Positions 23,847 to 37,263 of a DNA stretch of 64,000 nt are shown here, one piece after another. The notes beneath the pieces were generated by a model. It had not been told where the DNA came from and did no database searches. It saw nothing but the letters and a program-made list of their open reading frames with translations. The stretch's first letter is position 1. The number at the start of each line of letters is the position of its first letter. Source of the stretch: Chytridium lagenaria (Eukaryota; Chytridiomycota; Chytridiomycetes; Chytridiales; Chytridiaceae); NCBI GenBank assembly GCA_025449115.1, contig JAHLKC010000018.1, forward strand, positions 62,001-126,000, written 5' to 3'. The translations under genes were made by a program, and so were the position numbers.

Positions 23847-26800
23847 TTAAATGGGAAAAAGATTCATCTTCCTGTCCCTAACACACCCCCACCCGCTACA
23901 ACCCCGTCTTTCCAAACAGTAGCCACAGCACCAGTTCTCCCGCGTTCCCGCTCTCCCTTGACGCGATACGTGATTCTCTGCAACCGTTTTCAAGTTTTCA
24001 ACGTCCCTCGGATCACCCTTGACGAAATCCTCCAAAATATCAAGCGTCGCGGTGTGAGGGTGTGCACAATCACAGGAATACGAAAGGCCGGGAGTAAAGG
24101 ATGCTCGGAGGAGGGTGACGTTGCTGAGGTGAAGGTTGTGGTAGAGGTCGGAAGAGGTGGCGTTGTTGCTGTGGAAGCGGAGGTGGATGGGAGAGTTGTG
24201 ATGCATTTCCGTCAACGTCTAAGACTGAGACTGTGGATGTTGCTGGAGGGGTTGGTGATGGCGATGAGGACGGTGGTGAGACGATCCAGGACATGCGGAT
24301 TTCATGACGAATTCGCGTGCGATTCTTTGAGCCACTGGTTGGGGTTGTTGAAGGGTGCGTGTTGAAAAGCCAGGCGTGAGGATGTTCAGGGAGATGGGTA
24401 GATCCGGATGTGTATGATGACGTGGCGGTGGCGTTTGGGGTTGCGTTGCAAGGCACCTCAATCGATTTACGAAAGTAGTCGCCAGTGGTTCGTTGATGGT
24501 CCACGACGGTGCCAAGGATAGTTTCAAAAGATACGATATGGAAGGATGTTGGCGTGACGTCCCGGTGGAGTTCCGCAGAGACAGTGTCCAGCTCATCCTC
24601 GTCTTCGTCTTCAGAGTCGGTGGTGTTGGAGGATGAAGATGAGGTGCAAGAAAGTGGTGATGAGCGACCCTTTGTTGGAGAGTCTTTGCCATGCTGTTTA
24701 ATCGGCTGAGTCGTTATAGTAGGTTTCGATGAAGACGCGATGACGGCTTTGCAGGTTTCTCGTGGGACGCCCAAACGACATCCAGAATTTGCACAATCTT
24801 TGCCTCGATGCCCCAAACGCGCCATCCAGATTCTACGTGGCTGAGGTGAATGAGAAGCGAGGCTGAACCACGTAAAGGCACGACGGGCTGAGCGAGGATG
24901 CAAGAAAATCGAATAGGGTCTGATGTCGCGTGGTTGGACAGGACAAGAGATGCAGTGGTGGAGAGGAAGGGGTGGAGAGCTTGAAGAGGTCTCAGAATCA
25001 AAGGATGAAACCTTGGCAAAGGAATCTCTTTGGGGTGTGAAATGACGTGTAATATGGTTGTGCTTTTCCTCTTGATGGAACTTGCTGTTGCAGTGGTAAG
25101 AACCACCGATACTTGCAAAGCGTAGCTGAGACTAGTATTTGAAGAACAAGGATCAATCATTGGACAAGGTCACGTGTGAGGATGAGGAATAAAGATTGGC
25201 AAAGTTGAAAAGAGCAATGATTGGTGAAAAGAATCTCATCATTTGTATCACATTCGCAGCCACTCTTCAAAATTAAAAAGGAAAAAAGGAAAAAGAAAAA
25301 GAAAAAGCATAACCCTAAACTATAATAATAATATGTTGATGGGCAAAAAAGAAAATTAAAAAAAAAAAAAATCACCCAAAAAGGAACACCAAGCACATCA
25401 TCACGTTTCCCGTCCTGCCTTCCCTCCCCTTTCTTTCATTCCGTCTCATCTGACACTTCAGCTGACATGGATGATAATATAACAAATAAACAAGAAGAAT
25501 CCAGTTGCTTCCGTCCTGTTTGGCCTTCTTCGTGTCCCGACTACGGCATGATCCTTCCCCATCCAAATGATATTCACTCATTAAAGAGTAGAACAGTAGT
25601 AAAAACAAGACTAAACTCCCGTAATAGAGATATGATGATAATTGAAAAAAAACAATCTACTTGGTGTTATAAAAACTCACCTAGAACGGTCCGCGTGAAA
25701 TGTCCCAGGGAGGTCATTCGGAAGATCTTCCATCTCAAAAATTATCTCATGCTCTCCCTTGTCCAGCACAGTCACAGAATCAGCAAGGTGGTCATCGTTC
25801 CCTTCACGCGTGAGATCAACTTTCCTCTCCAGAGCAACAGTTTTTCCATCATACACCACAACACCATCCTCAAACCTCCGTCCACCATGCTCATCATCCT
25901 CTCCAACTTCCTCCCCATCCATCGACCTCCTTCTCCTTCCTTCATCCTGTTTAGACGCGCTCAAACTCCGTGACGCACGCGTGTTCACCAACCCCGCCAA
26001 AAACCCCCTTTGCTCATTCACGCCATCATTCGTCCGTCTCCCCATCTTCTTCTTCATCAATGCCATTCTCGTCTTTGGCTGATGATGTGCTTCATAGTGC
26101 CGGGTCGCAAGGGCAGAGAAGCCATTTACCGTTTCTCTGCCTACCAGACGAACGTAACGGTGAGAGTTGCGATCGCAGTGCCGTGAGGAAGAGTGAGCGG
26201 GGTGGCGAGGTTAAGGACGACTTGACCACTGATTTTGCAGGGCCCGAAACCGAGGGCGCCTTGGAGATGGTTGGAGGCATTCGAGGCAGGAAGGCAATCG
26301 ACAGAGGTGATAATGTCGGGATCTCCAGTGAGGGTAGAGTGAGTCGAGTATAAAGACGGCGTGGCGGATCGAGACGAGGATGAAGATGGGGAAGTGATGA
26401 TGTCGTTGGCAGCAAGGGAGGAGGATGGTGTGGGACGACGGGATGCAGGGGATGACGATCGAGATATGGAAAAGCTTGTATCAGGAGAGCCTGCACGAAT
26501 GTTGTTAATCCCTGAAGAAGGGCTGGACGCTCTCGCAGTCGAAGACGACAATGATGTTTGGTGATGTGGACTCAGTCCAGGACCTCGTCTTGGCACAGTG
26601 TCGGATGAGGAGGAGGCAGTAGTGGTAGTTGCAGTTGTGTAGTGTGGACCTGCAGATGAGTTTGGAGAGACAACTCGATGCTGACGGACAACAATGGCAT
26701 TGTTTCCAGCTTGCTGGCTTTGTCCGCGTAGTGGTTGCTCCCCGAACGATGGATTCGTAAGAGGGGAGTGGTGTTGGGATGATGGAGGTGATGAGGATTG

Positions 26801-26968
26801 TGATGAAACCGGGGAGGAGTGACTTGCACTCATAGCCATAGAGGCATCAATGTTGTCATAGAGATACGAGAGAAAGGAGGGTTGGGCATTCTGCAGTCCA
26901 TCGTTATTAGCTGATGGAGGAACTGAAGCTGAAGACAAAGAGGTGGTGATTGCCGCAGTGACGGGCAT
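23847..26968 (-). CDS. Alpha-arrestin-like (arrestin-domain) protein
   Basis: Starts at ATG 26968 with a 230-residue Ser/Thr/Pro-rich disordered leader. The arrestin-N core begins KISGQVVLNL and ends at the family signature LDKGEHEIIFEMEDLPNDLP-GTF. A 549-nt intron (25680-25132, GTGAGT...ACTAG) joins it in phase to the arrestin-C part (SLSYALQVSVVL, then SASLLIHLSHVES). The C-terminal part is acidic and Ser-rich (TDSEDEDEDELD). Fungal alpha-arrestins act as adaptors that bring Rsp5-type ubiquitin ligases to membrane transporters. I see no clear PPxY motif in the confident part. Frame breaks near 26145 and 24760 need one base each. The 3' end beyond about 24300 switches frame more than once, so 23847 is the last plausible stop, not a proven one. 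Confidence 0.7.
25132..25680 (-). other. Unusually long intron of the arrestin gene
   Basis: 549 nt against 35 to 120 nt for most introns here. The splice sites are supported by phase and by conserved arrestin residues on both sides. Contents: T-rich tracts and no ORF. I looked for box C/D or H/ACA patterns and found none that is convincing. Confidence 0.6.
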
Positions 26969-29900
26969 TTAGGGTTTCAAGAATCGGAAGTCAGAGTCTA
27001 ACAATGGCTAGTGAAGGTGTGTTGATGTCGAGAAAGAATACTCAGGAGTGAGGAAGTGGAGTAGTAGGCGAGTGAGTGATAAAATAAATATCATAAAAAG
27101 TTGAACAAATAAACATATGATGATGACAGAGAACAAAGAAATAAATATGGAAAAAAAACCCGTATGAAATAAACAACCCCACAAATTCCCCAATCCCTTC
27201 CATCTCCCAGCAGGAAATGAATCAATCCATCTAGTACAAATTACTATTATGTGAATAGTAAAAATTAAATTAAATTACGACTCCCTCAACCCTCTCGGAA
27301 TGAAACAACGGCCACCAACCTGAACTTGGAGGCTTGGGTCATGAGGGGTCGAGTCAGTCAGTCAGTCATCCTGCGGTGCTTGAAAATGCAAAAAAAAAAA
27401 GTATTAACAAAAAATAACAACGTGCAGGAATGGTTGCACCGATTACGAAAAGGGGGGGAGGAGACGAACGAGGGGATGGAGAGAATAAAAAAAGTCAACC
27501 CTGAGCCTATCGTCCAGGCTCGGAGTGTCGGAAGTGACATGAAATAAAAAGAGAGAGTGGTGCTTTATTTTATTGCGTAATAATACGTTGAATTACTATA
27601 TTCTAAAGGTGCACCACATTGACAAGCTTTACGGGAGAATTCCACTTGACGTTATGCACGTACTATTTGTTTCGACATTTTGCAAGAGACGACAAGGAGC
27701 CTGAGAGGGGTTTAAGAGCAACAAATAACCGTTGATTTAAGTACACGAAATTCACTCTCCAATTGGAAACCAAACTCGTCGCCAGCGATCGCAGTTTGCA
27801 GAAAGATCACTGGTCCATAAACTCGTCTAGCTTTAAAGTCTCCAGTGAATACATCTCTGCGTGAAAGTACTCAAAGAAGTTAGATATAGCAGGAAAATGA
27901 AAAGGTATAAAATCGATGATTTGATTCCTTCTGCAATAAGCCTTAATGTAGATGTATTATTAATGAGCCCTCCATACGAACCACATAAATGCGTCGATGA
28001 GGATCAAATGCGCTAAAATGAGCTGGTCTCCAAAAATAGTGAGTATCGCGTTGAACTGTGTCTCATACATATACATTTATAGACCAGTTCCCCAATCATG
28101 TTGGACCGCCCTTTATCTTCGTCTAACTGTCACATTTCCCTCGCAACCCCTTATCGTTCTTTTCGTGATCACTCGACTCAGATGCCTTCTTGATCACCAT
28201 TCTCGTTAACGAACTCAACTAAACCTCGTCGACGATCATATCTCCACAATTCTATTGACAAAGAGCTCATGCCTACACCATAACGAGTATCCATGGAACA
28301 CCCGATGGTATATCAACGGGTTACTAAAGAGAAACGGGAGTGATGTGCTACTTTATCTCAAAGTCAAAGTAATTATCATTGACGGTTAGACGTTTGCTGC
28401 GACGAGTTTTTTGGTGAAATTTACGTTCAAAAGTTGTTCTAATCTAATGAACGCCAAGTATTCATATACCTTAGGCGGTTAACTAGCTGCGACACCTGTA
28501 AGCCTTGACTTACCAGGACTCGTAGGTTGTTTTTCTGCTTATCAGCTTGCGTATCGTTTTCTCTATCTTTTTTTTTTCCCCACCGGTTCACCCAATTATA
28601 TTAATGTATGGAACTAACGGTTTATCTAATATTTTATTTTTCACACAGACTCCTCCGAAAATATTAAGTTGAGAGAAACAATTGCGAGCTGGACGTATGT
28701 CTGAGCCATGATGTCAATATGCTGATCGGTTTATTTTATAATACATTGGAGTAAGTTGTTTTTGTTTCTGCAATAACTATGTTTGAAGGCTTTCTCATCT
28801 TATTAATATAAAAAACAGCCTCGTTATTCGTATGTTAACGACATAAAAAAAGAGAAGAACATTGAAGCTCGATAGAATGGTTCGATTGATAATAGCTCAA
28901 AGGGAATCAAGGCTGTTATTGAAAAATCCGGGGAACTTACAAGGAAACCATAAAACAAATGATGGGTTGAGAAAACGGTAAATAAATTGGTTGCTTTCTG
29001 GGTTTCCCTGCAAATCTGCAGATACGAGAGTAAGCGAGTAATCGGCCAAGAAAACCTTTTGAAACACCAAAACCTGCGACCCAATGCTCACGCGGAGTTG
29101 TGGCTTTTAAGGACTGACGATGACTCTCTCTGGGCTTCTCATGCATCTCTTCTCGATGAAGTCTGCAGGGCTCGGTATAATGAGTCTGCCCTTCAACGCA
29201 CAAGATACTGGAAATGAACCCACGAGCACCGCAGAAGAGGGTATAGGGAACACTAATAAAATGCTGGAACGAAGAAATGGTGAGCATAAAAGGCGTGAGC
29301 TTAGTATATCATTACTTGGTTTTCGATTGCAAAATTTTACTTCCTTTATTGTTATTGGCATTCCTTTTTTCGGTATAGGTTATAGCCTTTCCATGGTTCT
29401 TTTTACTGTCTTCTTTTTTAATTGCGATCTTACTTTATCACCCACGAACCATATTCTGCATTACTGTATTTCACCATCCTGCGACATTCTTTTTTATTTC
29501 GTTTTTTTTCTTTTTTTTTTTTTTGTTATTTATTATTCGTTTATCGTTTCCAACATCTTAAAAACACGCAACATATGGTCTCTTTATCAAGTACATTTTC
29601 AAATTTTTGCCTCTCAAGACCTCCTGTTTCCGCCAAAAGATTCTATTACGTTTTTCACAAGCGTTACGATTAAACAAACTTTGGCTTCCCTCTCAAACGT
29701 GACATACATCACAATTCCGCATTTGAACATTGATGACGCCTGTTGAATTTCACAAATCTGTGACGGGCATAACCTTCATTTTGATCGTTTATTTCCCCGC
29801 CAAAATCACGTAGTACGTTTCTAAAGTTTATGTACACGAATCAACATGTCAAAGCGGCGGGGTTTGGGTTTTCTCTTTTCTAGTTCCAGAACGGCACGAC

Positions 29901-30752
29901 AACGGTTTTTTAACTATAAATGGGAATAAGAGGACGGATGGGTATTTTCGTGTTCGTTGCAGATGGTGCAGAGGAGGGTATATTTTACATCTATCAATCC
30001 TTTTTTAGGCCATGTGAATGTACCAGGTATTAGGGTCATCACATTCAGACATTGTGGTTCATAGGGATGGTATGGCCTTTTGGACATATCAGAAATGCAA
30101 TGCAGAGGATATATAATGAACACGACGGCTACAATCGTTAACCATCCTCCCCCAAGTTCTTTAAATTTAAAGTGGTAGTATATAATGACGTAAAAGACAC
30201 GATATTGACACCATACTTCAAAAATACTACACGACATCAACAAAAATAATTCACTCATATTCAACATTTTCTCAAAAACACAAATCATCATAAAAACCAG
30301 ACCCACATAATCAAAACCAAAGGAGAAGCAACAGCACGTAAATAAAAAAAAAGGGACAGGACAAAAAAAAAAGAGGGGGAAGAAAAAGGGAAAAAGGGAA
30401 AATACGGAAAATAGGTGAAAAAATAATCGTAAAAAAAAACTGATACCGTTAAAGTGCCTTAAAAGTGTGACGAGACGGAATTCGGGGGAAGGAAAAGCAC
30501 ATAGAAACCACAGTAGGGCGGGACGGGGGGAAACAAGGGCATTACAAAAACAAAACAAAAAAAGGAGAAACAGGACGGTAGAAAAAACAGTGACAAGGCA
30601 TAAACAAAACCTTTAAAACAAGAAATAAATCAAAATCTTAAAAAGAAAGAAAAATGGTGGGGAAGGGGGGATAACAACCATAATCATCCGAGAAACCAAT
30701 TGAATCCGACAAATTAAAACAACATCAGACACAAGCTACCACAGGGTACTGT
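26969..30752. other. Long gene-poor AT-rich region
   Basis: About 3.8 kb without a supported gene. It includes poly-A/T runs, a purine-rich plus strand at 30340-30700 and several low-complexity open frames whose translations are hydrophobic only because of T-rich composition. No transposon ends, tRNA or rRNA recognised. Confidence 0.55.
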
Positions 30753-32033
30753 CTAATACCCGGCAGCTCCATACCCCTGCTGTCCCTGCTGCGGCTGACC
30801 CGATACCGGCTGTCCCTGCGTAGTCTGCTGGTAAAGCGCCGCACCTTCAGCAGTGTACCCAGCAGGCGCCGCAGGTTCACGGTATCCGTTCTCCCAGTAC
30901 TGTCTCGAGATCTACAAAAAAAAAAAAAAAAAAGGAAAAAAAAAAAAAGTGAGCCAAAAATGAAATCAAAAATATTATCATGAATTAGAATGGGAGCTTA
31001 CAGTGCTAGGCTCGCTTCCTTCGTAAGGAGTGGTGGTGAGCATGCCGTTCGCTCCTGGTCCAGCGGTGGTAGACGAAGGGTAGGCGTAGTATCCGTTAAA
31101 CTGCTGGGAAGGATTGTACTGCTGCCATTGTTGTTGTTGCTGATAGTATTGCTGTTACAAAAAGAGTAAAGAGATGAGTAAAGACAAGAAACGACGATCT
31201 AAAAGAGGTCAAAGTATCTTATAATTACCTGCTGTGCTCCATAATTACCGTAAGCGTCAGGAACGTCACCCCCGACCACCACAGACCCACGATCGCCAGC
31301 CTGACCACCCACAACCGACCCCGCAACGCTCGTCGAGGCCACCAAAAATCCAGGATCAGTCGGAACAGGCGACACGGAGCCTCCGCCTCTCTCTACAGAC
31401 CCACTCGGCGCCGAAGAAGAAGACACGGTGGAAAAGCGGGGTATCGGTGAACCTTCCCTTATTCGATGCCGTGACAGCCGATGCTCTTGATGAAGCAAAC
31501 GGACGAACGCCCGTCATGGACGGTGAGAAGGAGATGGGTTCATCCTTTTTACGGTTGACGAAAAAGCGCCAGGCAATGATACCGAGAAGGATAATGACAC
31601 CCGCGACAACGACAATGGCAATGACGATTCCGATGGGAAGGGAGGGGGACGAGGATGAAGCAGAGGATTTGGATGCGTCCGAGGCAGAGTCGGTGGGGTA
31701 GACGATTTCAGTGCTGGTAAGGTAAAAGGTGGATGAGCCAGAGACGACGGTTGAGACGACGGTGCGTGCGGTTGGGGAGGGACGCGGGGCGCTTGTGATG
31801 ATGGAGCTGGGGAGAGGGTTGGTAGGAATTGGGGCGGCGGATGTTGGAGATGGGATTGCAGTCGTGGGCTCTGGGGACGGCGACGAAGATGGCGAAGGTG
31901 ATGGGGAGGGAGCTTCTGAAGACGGCGAGGGTGATGGAGACGGAGATGGTGAGGGGGACGGAGATGGGGGAGCAACGGAAGTGGTGGGGTCAGGATCGAC
32001 GATGGAAGTGACGGGTGGTGCAATTGTAGACAT
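30753..32033 (-). CDS. Ser/Pro-rich single-pass membrane protein with Gln/Gly-rich tail
   Basis: Exons 32033-31229, 31151-31002 and 30911-30753. The first 130 residues are Ser/Thr/Pro-rich with an (SP)n tract, as in heavily O-mannosylated cell-wall sensors. One hydrophobic helix follows (IGIVIAIVVVAGVIILLGII), then a basic stop-transfer (RRFFVNRKK). The cytosolic tail is Ser/Gly-rich and ends in Gln/Tyr/Gly-rich sequence (QYYQQQQQWQQYNPSQQ; ending QGYGAAGY). The architecture resembles Wsc/Mid2/Axl2-type surface sensors, but no signal peptide or WSC Cys domain is visible, so the helix would have to act as the signal anchor. One frame break near 31435 is repaired by one T in a T4 run. Function inferred only from architecture. 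Confidence 0.7.
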
Positions 32034-33437
32034 GGTTGACGTTGTTGCTGTGAACTAGTTGATGCTGGGAGTGTTTTTGATTAATCATTGATCAGTTAAG
32101 GTCCAACGGCATGATGAATGCGTCATGAGTAGCTTATCTCCACCCAAGGCGATGACATCCCCTATTCCATGAATCCAATAACCGTCAATGCATTCATATC
32201 CATCCAACCATCCATCGATCCATCACCATAAATGAAGCGGTCCATCGCATATCATGTGAATTATTGCATATTCACTGAAAAGCATTTTTAATTTGAATCC
32301 ATCGTCATCCATCCACATGCATTTCATTGCATCCATTCCATTCATTCATTCATTCATTCCTTCCTTTCAATAATCCTTATCATACACTGTCGTCATGCTC
32401 CATACACTCTCATACTCTAATCACACACATACTCCTTCAACACCCCCATGCACATTACACTACACACACCCCCATGCACATTACACTACACACACACACA
32501 CTCTCTCTACACACACACATTCCCATTCCCATCCATACCTTTATTCAATGAATTAACACCACCCCGTATTTCTAGAGTATATAGGTACGGTGTATAATCC
32601 TACTAATACTACTACTACTGCTGCTGCTGGTGGCTAACAAAAAACTAATTAACGGTGAATATTCAACAACAAATAAAATATTTTAATTAATGTTTTTTCT
32701 TGAACCCTTTCAAAAAAATATAAAAAATAAAAATAACATAATAATTATAAAACACCATTAACATTCATTTTTCATCAAAATTTGATGATGATGATGAACT
32801 TGTCACAAACATTTATTTTTCATTACCAATATATAATCACGTAATGTGTATCACAGCTGTTACACACCCTCAACCCCCCTCTTCAAACCAAAAACCGTAT
32901 ACCGCAAACGACAAACCACTTGTACATGGATAAAAAATGACGGATGAAAAGATAACACCTCAAGAATCCTTTTTTCAAACCACAAAAAAAACCATTCATC
33001 ACATTCCAAATTACATTATTACAAAAAACGAAAATATAGTCTATAAAATCCCCAACAATGAAAAAACTAAAAGAGAAAACAAAAAACAAAAACAAACAAC
33101 CAAAAAACGATACATGCCATCGCTTAAATAAAACAAAAGATTGCCCGTGTAAGAAAAAGAATGATAACGTAGGATTTTGCGCCGTCAAAGAGGGGGAGAT
33201 GGAACAGAGCTGAAAATAAAATAAAAAAAGAGTACGCTTGAAGAAAGGAAAGAAGGAAAACGACGCAAATACGTATCATCCAAAAGCCGGGAAAGAATAG
33301 AGGAGGGATATAAAAGAACTCAGAGCCCTTTCATATCCACTACAAGAAAAAAAAGAAAAGAAAAAAAAAAAAGAGGGAGAAAAACAGAATCCCCCAAAAC
33401 AAAACAAAAAAAAATAAGCCCGCACCCCTTCTATCTC
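32034..33437. other. Intergenic region rich in simple repeats
   Basis: Contains (CATC/CATT)n, (ATTC)n near 32336-32360, CA-rich tracts and an AAAC/AAAAG-rich stretch at 32880-33400. The open frames here are composition artefacts. No gene supported. Confidence 0.6.
32442..32493. repeat. 26-bp tandem duplication
   Basis: Two adjacent identical copies beginning 'acccccatgcacattacact', followed by (CA)n and (CT)n. Confidence 0.75.
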
Positions 33438-36400
33438 TCAATCATCCCTAAAATCCCTTCTCCTCCCTAAATCCCTCCCCAAACTATTCGGCGTCCCAAC
33501 AACAGGCGACGCCCCTCTAGACCCCACAACAACCCAAGGCGCAACCTCATCCCCCTCCCCCCCCCCAACCCCCCTCACCCTCCTCACCGTCCCCTCCTCA
33601 TCAAAATGATGATACTGTCTCCCCCGTCTCGCAACCCTCGTCCGTCCCCTCTCAAGCGACCCATCCTCTAAACACGTACAAAAGAAACTCTCCGTCGTCG
33701 CAATACTCTCCTCCACGCTCGTATAAGAAATCATGGACCGAGCCGTGGGCGACGGAGATCGACCATCAGCCACCACAGACACAGCGCACGATGACATCCC
33801 ACAATGACCACACACCCCCCCATCATGACGGTCATCATCGAAATCAGGAAACATGGATGTGGACCGTCGTTTCCCTCTCAAATGACTTTTACTCCGTCGT
33901 AGAAGAATCGAAGTCTGCTGTGATGTCCTCGGAATCCGTCTCCGTCTCGTCGTCGACGTGACAGACGCATCATCCGCAAAATATTTCGCAAGCGACGCCG
34001 CTTCATTCGCAACCGCATCTAAATCCTTGACGGGTGGGGTCATGGTCGGCGTTGCAAAGGGGTGACTCAACGTCTCCCTTAACGCCATGTAAGCGTGGTT
34101 CGCCTCATCGCTGCCGTATAGGCCGTAGATGGCAGATACTTCTTCAATCGCGGAATCGCGGTTCACGATCGACGAGGCGCGTACACTGCGACGGTGTCGG
34201 TTGTGTCGGCGTTTGGAGATGGCGCCGTTGCTGCGTCGTGAGGAGATGCTGCGGGAGGAACTTTGCGGGGCGTCGTCCACGTCGACGGGGGGGCGGGGGA
34301 GGGTCTTGTTGGTCGAGGTGGGGGAGATGGGGGAGGTTGGGGAGATGTCGCCTGCAATGGCAGTGGCTCCAGGGTAGCTATTTTGTTGTTAATAAAATTC
34401 AAACAAGTAAAGGTTAAGGTACGTTAAGTAAATATATATAAATGGGATGGACAAAGAAGAGCCAAAAAAAAAAAAAATAAAATAAAAATTATAATACTCA
34501 CTCCATAGAGGCCTTCCTCGCACTCTCCAAAGCCGCCAAATAACTCATCGTCGCTATCCCTCCTTCCTCCTTCTTCCCAAGCCCCTTCACCCCTCCACCC
34601 GCACCCACCCCACTCTCCTCCTCAACCACAACCTTCACCCCAACCACACCCCCAACCCCTACAACGCCCCCAACCCTCCTCACAGGCGTCGACCGTCCCC
34701 TCCCAGGCGCATACAACACCTCCACCTCCCCCTCATTCGCTCCCACAGAACTCGTCGACTCAACCCCAGAAGACACAGACGACGCCGCCTTCTTCCCACG
34801 TGGCGTCTCAGACCTTGTTGAATTCGTTCGCGTCAACAACGAATCCATCGATACAACCATGTCTGGCAGAGGGGTCACCACACGGGATGGGAGTGGGGGT
34901 GGGGGTGTTGGGTCATTCGTAACGGCTCGTACTGTAATCATGGATGGAGTGGGTGACCTCGGACTCGGTCGAGTCAACGTTACCGGCAACTCCTTTGGCA
35001 AAGGTCTCTGAAATTTCAATTGTCTCAACCACCTTCCCAACATATTCCCTTCCTTCTTCTTCGTCTCTTTATAATATTCCACCACCTCCACTGTAGGTGG
35101 ACTCGGCGCGCCCTCCAAATTCTTTGGCGTAATCGTCACCGTCGAATTCACACTCTCCGTCTTCTCAACCGCCACAGCAGTCGGCACCCACCTCACCTCC
35201 TCCACCATCACCCCAGGTGTCCGTCGTCTCCGTCCCCCATTCATAGCCGTCTTCCAAGCCGTCGCAATTTTTTCCCAAGGTAAAGGCCGCGGACCACCCG
35301 TATTCACAATCTCCGCCTTCCGACCCCCATCATCCACAGAGACAACGCCTCGGTTGCGTTCATGCAATCCCTCAACCACCTGCACGTCAAGCTTTTCAAC
35401 TCGAATACGACCCAACGCCCCTGGCTCGGAAACTTGGGAAACGTGGGTGGATCCTGTTGGGTACGACACAGTCTCACTGCGCGTGGGGTAGGATAAGGAA
35501 AGCCGTTGTCGTTCCTCTACCTCCAAAAGGTATTCACTGACCGTAGGTAAATTGTTACTCCCAGCGTTTCTCAGCAACGACGCAAATGAATTCGACGTAG
35601 GCAGAGGTGGCAACGAAGGTGGTATGATGGGTGACGTGTTGACTGTCTGCTCACCAACAGGAATGACAGCCTCTACAATCGACGTCCTCCCCATCCCACT
35701 CTCCACCTCCCCAACCTCACTTCTCCCTACACCCTCACTCCCAGTCTTCCTCGGTAAACTCCCATCCCAACTCCGAACTCGTGTCATCCGTCTCTCATCC
35801 CCCGATTTCGCTCCACGCACGCGAGCCATCAGCACTCCAAGCCGTTCCCTCACATCCCGGGATGACGAACTCGATGTGGAACTCGTGGCGCTCTCCGTTG
35901 ACACGGGTCGGACCATCTCTGATGAAAAAGCACGGACGCGTAACGTTGGCGGGGGTGACACCTCTACAGGCGACACAGGGGTGACAGCCATAACGCTAGG
36001 GGTTTCCATATGATCATCAACACGTCTCATGGGGGTGGAAGGTCTTGTCACATCAGGTTTCACAAGATCGGGTGTGGATGGTCGAAGACCCCTGACATCA
36101 CTCATGGAAGCTCTAGGGGACACCACGGTTGTCCGTCCCGGCGATGTTGGGGATGCTCCACCCCCTCTTAAACCACCCAGCAAACGACTTCCCAGAGTCT
36201 CGCGGGGTGGGTTTCGTCTGACGTCGAAAAGGGGTTCCTCGTCGGGTGTTGCGGGACGGGCAGAGGGCGAGAAAAGACGGCGTGGTTTGGGTTGTTCTTC
36301 TGTGGATGGTGTTGAGGAAGGCTGACGGAGGGAACCAATGGATAATGAGAGTTTGCGGGAGAGAGAAGGTGGTTTCGGGGTGGTGGCGTTGACGGGTGTG

Positions 36401-37257
36401 TTTTGTTGTTGAGGTTGTGCACGGACTGTTCCAGGTTTGCGAAGATTAAAAAAGGAAGGGGAAGGGGCGGTGGGTTGGGTGGATGTTGAGCCTGGATCTT
36501 TGTTGAAGAAAAAAGAGTCGAGGGAAGGCCGTGGAACAATGGTTTTCTTCCCGCGAGGCTCGTCAAGGGATGTAGGGTTTTGTCGTAGATTTGAAAAGGT
36601 TCGTAGACGAAGTGGAGAGGACGATGATGACGCTGAAGGGGTAGCCGCGACGGAAAAGGCTGGCCGTGGAAGGTCGAGAGACATGGGTGAATCTCTTGCC
36701 CAATGTGGGGCGGATGGAGAGAGAGGGGATGTTGGTGCTGAAGTGAAATGAGCGGGGGTGAAGGTGGATGATGACGAGGTGGTTGATGTTGCGCTGTGGG
36801 AACGGGAGGAAGTGAGGGATGGAGGGGCGAGGGTTGACAGAGTTGTTGCAGAGACGGGAGAGAGGGGAAAGCGAGTGCGTGGAGATGAAGTGGGCGAGAG
36901 AGGTAAAGGACTGCGACGAGGTGAAGATGTGTCGAGTTGGCGGCTAACGGAAAAGACGGGGATATCGTCGCTTTGGGTCGGCGGGGTTGGGAGTGAGGCA
37001 GGGTGATACTGATGAAAGCTGGAGCGTGGGATCATGTCGGATGAGTTGTTGTTGGCGGTAGCCGCTTTGCGAGAGTTGGCCAATACATCAAGTGAGACGC
37101 TTGATGATGCTCTAGAAACCGATCGAACGATCTCCAGAGGCATTGAACTAATTGGTATCCCAGCATGAGAAGCCGACCTCATCATCATGTCAAAATGGTT
37201 TGAGGTTGGGTTCTGCACCGGAGCCGAAGTGGGTACTCCCATGTAGATACGATCCAT
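33438..37257 (-). CDS. Large intrinsically disordered Ser/Pro/Arg-rich protein
   Basis: Exon 1 (37257 to about 34499) has 918 codons without a break. A 120-nt intron (GTGAGT...AAAATAG, about 34379-34498) joins it in phase to exon 2, giving about 1,230 residues. The sequence is low complexity: S/T/P-rich with many RRxS and SP sites, suggesting multiple phosphorylation by basophilic and proline-directed kinases. Short ordered-looking patches include PLPWEKIATAWKTAMNGG, MLGRWLRQLKFQRPLP and YLAALESARKASMD. Exon 2 holds a Cys patch (CGHCGMSSC) and a conserved-looking helix (AIYGLYGSDEANHAYMALRE). No family recognised; a scaffold or regulatory role is only a guess. The unbroken frame is notable beside neighbours with frame breaks. 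The start could lie further upstream, see the next entry. Confidence 0.65.
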
Positions 37258-37263
37258 ATCATG

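Noticed and set aside
25309..25320. 'taaccctaaac', telomere-like motif
   Set aside because: A single partial unit within an intron; not an array.
29120..29746. 208-codon plus-strand ORF
   Set aside because: T-rich low-complexity translation, no recognisable feature, overlaps other equally open frames.
29914..30558. Long hydrophobic minus-strand ORF (214 codons)
   Set aside because: Its Phe/Leu richness comes from a purine-rich plus strand; no periodic topology, splice sites or family motifs.
31859..31990. Plus-strand Gly/Asp-rich ORFs over the (SP)n tract
   Set aside because: Antisense shadows of the Ser/Pro codons of the membrane protein.
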